Source: Clostridia bacterium (GTDB lineage Bacteria; Bacillota; Clostridia; UMGS1840; HGM11507). Taken from it: a stretch of DNA of 64,000 nucleotides. The position numbers and the translations under genes were made by a program. Every line of letters begins with the position of its first letter. Position 1 is the stretch's first letter. This document shows, piece after piece, positions 28,953-36,245 of this stretch. The notes under the pieces are model-generated. The model was not told where the DNA came from and did no database searches. It saw only the letters and a program-made list of their open reading frames with translations. The DNA lies in the NCBI GenBank assembly GCA_017414505.1, contig JAFQLQ010000029.1, positions 1-64,000 on the forward strand, written 5' to 3'.

Positions 28953-30974
28953 TTATTTCTTTTCTCTGAATTGACCGGGCGATTCGCCGGTATATTTTTT
29001 AAATGCCATTGTGAAAGTAGTTTTCGTGTTGTAGCCTACCTCATCGCTTATTTCAGCAATGGATTTATCTGTTTCGGCAAGAAGTTCTTTTGCCTTTTCT
29101 ATTCTCAGCCTTGTTAAGTATTCAACAAAGCCTATTCCTGCCTGATTTTTGAAAAATGCTGAAAATGGTTTGGGAAGCATGGAGAAATGCTCTGCAATGG
29201 AATCCAGATATAACTCCTTGTTGTAATTTTTGTTTATATACTCTATAATTTCAGCAATACGGACATTTCCTCCCGAATTTTTAAGAATGTTCGGACGGAC
29301 ATCTATGAATGTATTCTGCAGAATATTAATCATGGAATCGCAGTTGAAGGAACTTCTCATATATTCCATATTTTCAAAAAACATTTTCCAGGTGCTGTTA
29401 ACAAATTCATCGTCGTCCTTAAATGCTTCAGCCACCTCAAAATAAATATGAGCCAGATAAAACGGAAATACTCTGTTTGGTATTCCTGAATTTACTGCAA
29501 GCATTGCTTCCTGACGGATTATTTCCGTAAGCTGAGTAAATTTGCCTCCGGCAATGTATTCCACAAGCTGCAGCTTGAAACGGTTTGATAAAACCCGTAT
29601 AGAGGTTTTTTCTTCACCGGAAACGCCTTTTTCCTGAATGCTGTCCCACAGTCTTTTATATACAGATGAAATTTCTTTCATACTGTAAAACGGTTTACCG
29701 CATACCAGTTCGGGCGAAGAATATTTCGCACAGCGTTTCATAACGGAATCAACTTTTGATGAAATCACAGATGAAACGTCATCGGGTTCAGCTGTCATTT
29801 TCACAAGAATTACAAGAGCATTTCCCTGCCTTGCAACTATTCTTGAATCTTCTGCGGTATCAGTACTGATAAGCTTTTCAATTTCCGACGAAAATCCCTG
29901 TCTGTCGCCAACATCCCTGCATATAACTGCGCAAAGAACAAATGCCGGATAGCCTTTTGAAATTGCATCGTGTATTTTTTCGTTTTCGGCGTAAAAGCTT
30001 TTATCCAGCATACACGAATAAAGTGCCGACCTTTCTGCTGACGGTATTTCCGTTGCTCCGCGAGTTCTTTTAAGAAGCATAAAATGAAATGCAAAAAACA
30101 AAACCACAAGAATTGCCAATGCACAGAAGAACCACATTAAATGCGGTACGGGAGCCGGTCTTTTTATGGTGATAATCAGATCTTCAAAATTAAACCAGCT
30201 TCTGTAAACAAACTGACCAAGCATTCCCGAGGAGAACTTTGTTCCTTTTTCATCGGTTTCAATAGTGGATTTATCAGGAATATCTCCAAGAACATATTCA
30301 CCGTCGCCATTATACATTGAAAAATCTATCACACCGTCATATCCGCCAAGTCCGCAGTATTCGAGGAAGTTTGCTTCATTTACAAAAACAAGCACACCCA
30401 CATCGTAAAGCATATAAATTCTTGGAATAACAAATATACGTTTATGCTCAAAAGCGTTAATGGAAGGAACTCTGTATTCAGAAACTCCTATAATAGTGGG
30501 AGAGCCGTAACTCTCAAGCAAGCTGTCCCAGAACTCTATTGTCTGATTATCCGTACTGTATTCATACTGGAAAAACAATTCCTTGGTTGAAACACCGTCA
30601 TCAGTAACAACAGTTTTTCCGTTTTTACGGTAAAATGCAATTTTTTCAATATACGGACGCTCCGCTTTAAGAGCTCCTATTTGTCTTGCAACCTTGAATA
30701 CACTTATATTCTGGTTTGTTTCAGGCTTAGATAAAAAATAGTCCTCATTGTCTATTACAATATTTTCTGAATTTCTCATAAGATCGTCAATCTGAGCGAA
30801 AGCAAGAGAAACTGAATTTTCAATTGTCTGTGCTGTAAGCAGATTGTTTCGGTTGATATGATTCAGAAAAATAAGATAAAGAAGAATTCCCAAAAGTAAT
30901 ATTAATATCCCTAAAATTCTTATGGGGAATTTTCCTCCTGAAAGCTTGGTATATACTTTCTTAACTGTGTGCAT
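28953..30974 (-). CDS. Membrane-bound AraC-family regulator with extracellular sensor domain
   Basis: A 673-residue protein. One membrane helix lies at about 18-40 (ILGILILLLGILLYLIFL) and a second at about 278-300 (MWFFCALAILVVLFFAFHFM). The roughly 235 residues between them face outside and resemble a Cache-type ligand sensor. A cytoplasmic linker region leads to a C-terminal AraC double helix-turn-helix at about 570-673 (IAEHFSMLPKPFSAFFKNQ and ISDEVGYNTKTTFTMAFKK). Such one-component regulators lie next to LplBC/LipO importers and activate them on sensing an extracellular saccharide. The start has a GCAGGTG site and a possible promoter at 31002-31029. It is the likely regulator of cluster A, inferred from position. 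Confidence 0.9.
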   Translation of the reverse strand: MHTVKKVYTKLSGGKFPIRILGILILLLGILLYLIFLNHINRNNLLTAQTIENSVSLAFAQIDDLMRNSENIVIDNEDYFLSKPETNQNISVFKVARQIGALKAERPYIEKIAFYRKNGKTVVTDDGVSTKELFFQYEYSTDNQTIEFWDSLLESYGSPTIIGVSEYRVPSINAFEHKRIFVIPRIYMLYDVGVLVFVNEANFLEYCGLGGYDGVIDFSMYNGDGEYVLGDIPDKSTIETDEKGTKFSSGMLGQFVYRSWFNFEDLIITIKRPAPVPHLMWFFCALAILVVLFFAFHFMLLKRTRGATEIPSAERSALYSCMLDKSFYAENEKIHDAISKGYPAFVLCAVICRDVGDRQGFSSEIEKLISTDTAEDSRIVARQGNALVILVKMTAEPDDVSSVISSKVDSVMKRCAKYSSPELVCGKPFYSMKEISSVYKRLWDSIQEKGVSGEEKTSIRVLSNRFKLQLVEYIAGGKFTQLTEIIRQEAMLAVNSGIPNRVFPFYLAHIYFEVAEAFKDDDEFVNSTWKMFFENMEYMRSSFNCDSMINILQNTFIDVRPNILKNSGGNVRIAEIIEYINKNYNKELYLDSIAEHFSMLPKPFSAFFKNQAGIGFVEYLTRLRIEKAKELLAETDKSIAEISDEVGYNTKTTFTMAFKKYTGESPGQFREKK

Positions 30975-31001
30975 TTTTTCACCTGCCTTTCTGTGCTAAC
31001 A

Positions 31002-31029
31002 AGTATAGCATACCGTTTTTTAATTTCAT
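31002..31029 (-). promoter_or_regulatory. Putative extended -10 promoter of the cluster A regulator
   Basis: On the minus strand TGCTATACT forms an extended -10 (hexamer at 31002-31007), with a weak -35 ATGAAA at 31024-31029, spacer 16 bp. It lies about 28 bases before the start at 30974. Confidence 0.45.
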
Positions 31030-31040
31030 AGATAAAATTC

Positions 31041-31163
31041 TCATACATTCAAGCCCTCCCGTAAACCCCGCAACAAAGCCTTAATATCTGCTTTTTTAAC
31101 CTCAGGATAAATTGAACTTACGGAAAAATTGAATGTATATTTTCTGCAATTTTGTCCATTCAC
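31041..31163 (-). CDS. Small hypothetical protein (40 residues)
   Basis: A short frame from GTG 31163 to TGA 31041, preceded by a strong AGGAGG eight bases upstream. The product begins MNGQNCRKYTFNF and ends GLREGLNV; it is basic and has no membrane helix or known motif. It lies between the terminator at 31202-31230 and the AraC sensor gene on the same strand. It could be a leader peptide, a small regulator or a chance frame. A second in-phase-shifted start (ATG 31159) would give only 13 codons. Function is unknown. Confidence 0.35.
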   Translation of the reverse strand: MNGQNCRKYTFNFSVSSIYPEVKKADIKALLRGLREGLNV

Positions 31164-31201
31164 GCTTTCCGCCTCCTTTCTGATATTATTATATCAAAAA
31201 T

Positions 31202-31230
31202 TAAAAAAACCAACAGTATAAAACTGTTGA
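31202..31230 (-). terminator. Rho-independent terminator of the glycyl-radical/TIM-barrel operon
   Basis: On the minus strand CAACAGT/ACTGTTG closes a short AT loop and is followed by GGTTTTTTT. It lies about 30 bases after the stop at 31261. Confidence 0.85.
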
Positions 31231-31260
31231 TTTTTAAAAATGGTATATAATTTAGTATTA

Positions 31261-33114
31261 CTAATCTAAATATTCAATTTCTGCTATATCCACACCTCTT
31301 GGTGCAACTCTTATTTTAAATTCGTGATCAGTTTTTCTAAAGGGATATGCTTCGGGTTTGGTTATTATTTTAATACTCTTTATTTTTCTTACAGTATGAA
31401 CAGTCGGCAAAGCATAAACAAATTCATTGTTGTCGATAATTATTCTTGAGGTTTTCTCACCTGTAATAATTTCGTTAATTGTGCATTTTTCCGATTCTTC
31501 AACAATGCTTGCGTTAACGTTTTCATTTATAAGTGCAACCTTTTCTTCGATATAGCCTTCGGGAATTTCCGCAAAAGTGAGAGTTTCAGGCCAATCCCAT
31601 CCGATGGGATTGATTTCATTGGAAACATTTTCAAGAGGATGAATTCCAACCTTTATAACTCTGCCCTTTTTATAAGAATCTATAAGCTTCTGTTCATTTT
31701 TCGGAAGCATTTCGTAATTGGAAACAATAATATCGCCCGAAATAATATCAAGCTGAGAAATATCCGCCATTTTGGAAACTGACGCACCGTTTCTCATTAA
31801 AAGTGCAAGCCAGCGTGTACTATGAACGTTTCCGTAGTTGATAAGTGCATCAATTTCATTTTCCATTCTTGCACTGCTCCATATAAATGTTGCACCGGTG
31901 GTATCCACCGCCTCGGGTGTATATCCATTATCAATGGAAAGACGAATGAAATCCCAGTCTTTTTTGGAAAGCGCATCACCAAGGCAAAAATGCGGACCAC
32001 CTGTAATTGGTGTAAGCCTATCGTTTCTTAATGTAAAATGTGTAAAATTACCTGCCGCACCTCTCTGCATAAGTGTTGGCATATGATGAACAACATCCCA
32101 TTGTTCAAGATTATCCCATATGGGAAAAAGCGGTGTTATGTGCAGATTTGTATAAACATTTATTGCCATAAGATTGGCAAGATATTCGTAATGAACAAGC
32201 TTACGGTCGATATTATTCACATGTGTACATTCAAGAATTGTTAAATCCGAAGATACATCCTCCACCATAAAATAGTTTGCTCCCGACTCCCCGATAACCT
32301 TGTAATCGGTACCGTAGCGGTAAATTGCCTCAAGAGGATCTCTTGTCCAGGCACTGTTAACTTGAGTTTCAATGCCTGCCCTGTTAAGTCCGCCAAGCAA
32401 TTTTCTTAAGAAACTACTCCAGCGATTACGGTAAAATTTAAGCCATTCAGGTCTTTTGTATTTTGAAATATACGTTTTTGCATCTTCACCATCCGGCACT
32501 TCTATTCCTGACTGTTCAATAAGGTCAGCGGTAAAATCGCCCTCCCATATATTTATACGGGGAGAGGAAATTCCGTCTGCTACCTGAATACCGTCCAGTT
32601 CATAATCCTTTGCAACTTCTATCATTTTCTTTAAAAGATAGTCCTCATAATAACTACCGTCCGCAAAACGTTTTATCATTATTATGGATTCACCGAAAAC
32701 ACCGTCTCTACAGATTTCCGGATGTTTTTCCAAAAATGGCGATTCATCCCCGTAACCACCGTCAAAAAAACTTGCAAAAACTTTTATTCCGTAACCGTGA
32801 AGTATGCGAACCAAGCTTCTCATATCGTAGTTTGTCCAGTTCTGACGTTTACGCTGATCATTTGCTTCGTGTCCGCAATAGGAACAAACATATTCAGGGA
32901 GAAAGTATTCTTCTTCCATACCCTCGTGACGGTTTACATAATCCACACAGGTAAGGTGGAAGGAAATGCTGTCTGGTACAAAGCCTATTGTATCAATATA
33001 TTCCTTAACACCATAATCAGGTGAATTTTTTTCAAAACCTATAAGCTCAATCCATATTGAATTACGAAATTCTTTTTGTTTTTTTCCAAAATAATTACCG
33101 AATTTTCCGTACAT
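31261..33114 (-). CDS. Putative cytoplasmic TIM-barrel glycoside hydrolase of unrecognised family
   Basis: A 617-residue protein without signal peptide. Residues about 15-400 look like a (beta/alpha)8 barrel: repeated strand-helix units including LVRILHGYGIKVFASFFDGG (barrel strand with acidic loop), KDYELDGIQVADGIS and IETQVNSAWTRDP. An acidic pair cannot be fixed with confidence, but D/E residues at strand ends (VADG, GESG, VEDV) fit a hydrolase. A C-terminal domain of about 200 residues begins after WLALLMRNGAS and resembles the Rossmann-like then beta domain seen in some galactosidase-type enzymes. An isolated VCSYCGHE motif near residue 80 is unusual. It follows the glycyl-radical enzyme gene by 12 bases and has GAGGTG upstream, so the two form an operon. 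I do not recognise the family. Confidence 0.55.
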   Translation of the reverse strand: MYGKFGNYFGKKQKEFRNSIWIELIGFEKNSPDYGVKEYIDTIGFVPDSISFHLTCVDYVNRHEGMEEEYFLPEYVCSYCGHEANDQRKRQNWTNYDMRSLVRILHGYGIKVFASFFDGGYGDESPFLEKHPEICRDGVFGESIIMIKRFADGSYYEDYLLKKMIEVAKDYELDGIQVADGISSPRINIWEGDFTADLIEQSGIEVPDGEDAKTYISKYKRPEWLKFYRNRWSSFLRKLLGGLNRAGIETQVNSAWTRDPLEAIYRYGTDYKVIGESGANYFMVEDVSSDLTILECTHVNNIDRKLVHYEYLANLMAINVYTNLHITPLFPIWDNLEQWDVVHHMPTLMQRGAAGNFTHFTLRNDRLTPITGGPHFCLGDALSKKDWDFIRLSIDNGYTPEAVDTTGATFIWSSARMENEIDALINYGNVHSTRWLALLMRNGASVSKMADISQLDIISGDIIVSNYEMLPKNEQKLIDSYKKGRVIKVGIHPLENVSNEINPIGWDWPETLTFAEIPEGYIEEKVALINENVNASIVEESEKCTINEIITGEKTSRIIIDNNEFVYALPTVHTVRKIKSIKIITKPEAYPFRKTDHEFKIRVAPRGVDIAEIEYLD

Positions 33115-33126
33115 TTATAACACCTC

Positions 33127-35175
33127 TTAAATTTTAAATTCCACACGTTTAATAATCTGATTCTGATAACATTCGTTAAGCTCAACAAATCTGCCGCTCC
33201 AGCCCCACACACGAACAATAAGATTCTGATGTCGCTCAGGATGAAGCCTTGCATCCATCAGTTTTTCCCTGTTTACCGCATTCAGCTGCAGCTGATGACC
33301 ACCCATAAGTATATAGCTTTTTACCAGAGAAGCAACCTTTTTTATGCTTTCTTCCGATTCAAAAACTGTATCGTGAAGCTCCAGAGTAAGTGGGCCGCCG
33401 TTTGACGTGCGCTTAAGGTTTTCGGGAGAAAAACCTTTAAGCACCGAAAAAGGGCCGGATTTTGTAAGAAACATAGATTCAGAGAAATTAGCAGGAAGAT
33501 AATCGCCTGCATCTCTTCCATCAGCTGTTGCGCCTAAATTTTCACCGTGCCATACATAATACATTGCAGAACCTGTTCCTGCACGGAAAATTCCGCCTCT
33601 TTCGTTTTTTATCCCTTCCAGAGAATCCGCAAACAAGCCAAGAAGTATATTGCCTATTTCGTTTGCATTACTGTCTCTTCCCATTTTATCGGCATAATTT
33701 CTTAACATATATCTCAAATCGGAATCGTTTTTAAAATTGGTTTTCATCCCATTTAACAAACGTTCCTTTGTAACAACTTTTTTTACGAAAACCAGACTGT
33801 CTACTGCGGCAATCTGGTCTGCACCGCAGGATAGCCCCGTTCCGTGAAACCCGTAGTTATTATATGTTGCACCTTCGGAAATATCTCTTCCGTTTTCAAG
33901 GCAGTTTTTCATAAGAAGAGATATTATTGGCGACGGCTCCATATAAAGATTTTTAACTGCTTCGGTCATTTCTTTTGCTTTGTTTCTTAACTCATCTTTT
34001 ACAAATTCAAGAAGCTCATTTGTGCTTTCACATTCCAGAAGATGATTTACAATTGCGTTTCGCACAAGCTCTGCAATGGGCATACCGCCAATATTGGGAA
34101 TATCCATTGCAACATTGGGAATTATAAATTCCCAGCAGGCGGCAATGGCGTAATTTCTTGCATCTTTTGCGGAATAACCCCAGTTTACAAGACAGGGTAT
34201 AACAACATCATCGTTGGAATACTGAGGAAATCCAAGACCAATTTTTGTAAGCTCAGTTCCCTTTTCGTATAATTCATCGGGAGTATTTTTGTCAACTCTT
34301 AAATTAATTTTCGGATCTATCTGCCGAAGCTCACGAGCCGCCTCCAAACTTAAATATGTAAGCTCATTCACTGCAGTTTCACCATTTTCAAGGCATCCGC
34401 CCAGAACCAGGCTCTGACCGTTATCGCCCCATGCCAGACTGTAATATAAATCGGAATCACGGTTAAATGACAGAAAAAAATCTTCTATAATTTCAAGAAT
34501 TTCTTCATCCGAAACGCCTCTTTCCTTATCCGCTTTATAAAAAGGATACAGCCATTGGTCAAAGCGCCCTACTGTATTGTGATAGCACCAGGAGCACCAC
34601 AAAGTAAAATGCAAAATTCTGAAAAGCTGCAACGCTTCGGCACAGGTTTTTGCACCGTATCTTACAGTCCGTGAAATCATTTCCGCATGTTCACTATCGC
34701 CGTGTTTCCTTAAAGCTTCTGCATATCTGTCGGCAAACTGCTCGGTAAAATCAATGGTTTCGTTTGCACATTCCACAAACTCTGCATCCTGCTTTTTACC
34801 GTTCATAAGGCGTATTCTTCTGCCCTCAAGCCCCTCAGATAAAACAGTATCTACATTCCACGCAAGATTGGTGACTTTACCCTTTTCGTGCACATAACCG
34901 GTCTTTTTTATTTCGTCCATTTCCCCGGGTGCATATATATCAGGAAACTCAACAATTGTGCGTAGTCCGTGGATTTTTGTATTAGGCAAAATTACCGGTG
35001 TTTCGTATTCTAAAAACAGCTTTAATCTCAAAACTGCCCTTTTCATATATGATAAATTTTTATTGTATATGGCAGGAAGAATTTTGTCAAGCTCTTCTTT
35101 TGCAAGCTCTCTTCTGAACGCTCTGTGTTTTCTTTTTTCTATGTATTCCAATTGTTTTTTTATATTTTCTGTCAT
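33127..35175 (-). CDS. Glycyl-radical enzyme of the pyruvate formate-lyase superfamily, atypical motif
   Basis: The start at ATG 35175 (682 residues) follows GAGGTG; a frame to 35229 would begin upstream of the promoter region. The thiyl-radical cysteine is C347 in AIAACWEF, with E349 in the C-x-E spacing used by dehydratase-type members. The glycyl-radical residue is G658 in LIVRVWGWSGRFVEL. The usual motif is RV(S/A)GY, so Trp on both sides of the glycine is unusual. The segment GATADGRDAGDYLP (548-561) is a normal family mark. Such enzymes need an S-adenosylmethionine radical activase, and none is encoded nearby. It lies in an operon with a putative hydrolase and divergent from an AraC regulator, so a carbohydrate or carbohydrate-derived substrate is inferred. 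Confidence 0.85.
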   Translation of the reverse strand: MTENIKKQLEYIEKRKHRAFRRELAKEELDKILPAIYNKNLSYMKRAVLRLKLFLEYETPVILPNTKIHGLRTIVEFPDIYAPGEMDEIKKTGYVHEKGKVTNLAWNVDTVLSEGLEGRRIRLMNGKKQDAEFVECANETIDFTEQFADRYAEALRKHGDSEHAEMISRTVRYGAKTCAEALQLFRILHFTLWCSWCYHNTVGRFDQWLYPFYKADKERGVSDEEILEIIEDFFLSFNRDSDLYYSLAWGDNGQSLVLGGCLENGETAVNELTYLSLEAARELRQIDPKINLRVDKNTPDELYEKGTELTKIGLGFPQYSNDDVVIPCLVNWGYSAKDARNYAIAACWEFIIPNVAMDIPNIGGMPIAELVRNAIVNHLLECESTNELLEFVKDELRNKAKEMTEAVKNLYMEPSPIISLLMKNCLENGRDISEGATYNNYGFHGTGLSCGADQIAAVDSLVFVKKVVTKERLLNGMKTNFKNDSDLRYMLRNYADKMGRDSNANEIGNILLGLFADSLEGIKNERGGIFRAGTGSAMYYVWHGENLGATADGRDAGDYLPANFSESMFLTKSGPFSVLKGFSPENLKRTSNGGPLTLELHDTVFESEESIKKVASLVKSYILMGGHQLQLNAVNREKLMDARLHPERHQNLIVRVWGWSGRFVELNECYQNQIIKRVEFKI

Positions 35176-35188
35176 AGCAATCACCTCG

Positions 35189-35211
35189 TTATTATTGTAA
35201 CACAATAATAA
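35189..35211. promoter_or_regulatory. Perfect 10-bp inverted repeat, candidate operator
   Basis: TTATTATTGT (35189-35198) and ACAATAATAA (35202-35211) are perfect reverse complements separated by three bases. The element lies between the glycyl-radical enzyme start and the AraC promoter, over the presumed -10 region of the enzyme gene. Confidence 0.55.
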
Positions 35212-35242
35212 TGTTTTTTCTTTGTACATTTGAAAAAAAGAT

Positions 35243-35271
35243 TTGCATTATTGATTGATTGGTTGTATAAT
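35243..35271 (+). promoter_or_regulatory. Sigma-A promoter of the AraC gene
   Basis: TTGCAT (35243-35248), a 17-bp spacer and a consensus TATAAT (35266-35271). It lies 19 bases before the AraC start codon at 35291. Confidence 0.75.
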
Positions 35272-35290
35272 TAAACTTGAGGTGAAGTTT

Positions 35291-36214
35291 ATGTATTATA
35301 TGCCTACAAATATAAAAAACAGCATCACAATTGACAGCATTTACACCATACATTATTTTGAATATCATAAAAATTACTATTTTACGGGAGAAAAACACGA
35401 TTTCTGGGAACTTTTATACGTTGATAAAGGTGAAATTATAGTTACAATAAACGAAAAGGAAATACTTTTAAAGCAAAATCAGCTGATACTTTATTCACCA
35501 AATCAGTTTCATTCTGTACGTGCAAACGGCTCAGTTGCACCGAATACCGTTATTGTTTCTTTTGGTTGCAGGGATAAAATATTAAACAAAATTTCAAACC
35601 GTATTTATTTTATAAATTCATATGAACATTCATTCTTATCCGGAATTATAAGAGAAGCAAAATTTGCATATAAAAACAATCTTTCGGACCCGACTTACAG
35701 AAAATTAAAAAAGCAAAATATAAAAGATATTCCTGCATCCCAATACGGTGCAGAGCAAATGATAAAATGCTTCCTTGAAATTCTGCTCATTGAATTTTTA
35801 AGAAGCAAAAAATATGCAAAAAAGAACAGTATTTCCATTGAACAAAGCCAAACTCATCTTCAGACACGCTTTGAATTTATTTCAACCTGGATAAACGAAC
35901 ATATTGACACCAATTTTACCGTAAGCGACCTTTGTACAAAAGCTATGCTGGGAAAATCGGCGTTGGAATCACTTTTTAAGGAAAACACGGGAATGAGCGT
36001 TATTGCTTACTGCAGAAAAATGAAAACTGAAGCCGCTAAAAAAATGCTCAGAGAGGATATTTATAATGTTTCACAGATATCCGAGCTTCTCGGATTTTCT
36101 TCGGTGCATTATTTTTCGCGCACCTTCAAAAAACTGGAAAATATATCCCCCTCTGAGTATGCAAAATCTGTTAAAGCAGTTATTGACCACGCTACGCTTA
36201 TTAAAAGCAGGTAA
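35291..36214 (+). CDS. AraC-family transcriptional regulator with cupin sensor domain
   Basis: The start at ATG 35291 (307 residues, MYYMPTNIKNS) is chosen because GAGGTGAA lies just upstream and the promoter at 35243-35271 would leave little room for an earlier start at 35255. Residues about 20-110 form a cupin-like ligand-binding domain (HDFWELLYVDKGEIIVTINEK and LYSPNQFHSVRA). The C-terminal 100 residues hold the double helix-turn-helix (VSDLCTKAMLGKSALESLF, then ISELLGFSSVHYFSRTFKK). It is soluble. It is divergent from the glycyl-radical enzyme operon and probably controls it through the palindrome at 35189-35211. It runs towards SLH pair B, with a shared terminator between. Confidence 0.9.
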   Translation: MYYMPTNIKNSITIDSIYTIHYFEYHKNYYFTGEKHDFWELLYVDKGEIIVTINEKEILLKQNQLILYSPNQFHSVRANGSVAPNTVIVSFGCRDKILNKISNRIYFINSYEHSFLSGIIREAKFAYKNNLSDPTYRKLKKQNIKDIPASQYGAEQMIKCFLEILLIEFLRSKKYAKKNSISIEQSQTHLQTRFEFISTWINEHIDTNFTVSDLCTKAMLGKSALESLFKENTGMSVIAYCRKMKTEAAKKMLREDIYNVSQISELLGFSSVHYFSRTFKKLENISPSEYAKSVKAVIDHATLIKSR

Positions 36215-36216
36215 GT

Positions 36217-36244
36217 AAAAAAAAGGGCTGCAATCAGCCCTTTT
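36217..36244. terminator. Bidirectional terminator between AraC and SLH pair B
   Basis: GGGCTG-CAAT-CAGCCC (36225-36240) flanked by an eight-base A run on the left and TTTT on the right. On the minus strand this gives a stem followed by eight T residues. It serves the convergent genes ending at 36214 and 36246. Confidence 0.88.
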
Positions 36245-36245
36245 C

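Noticed and set aside
31512..31523. GTTAACGTTTTC, similar to the LacI-type operators
   Set aside because: It is inside a coding region, is imperfect and isolated; likely chance.
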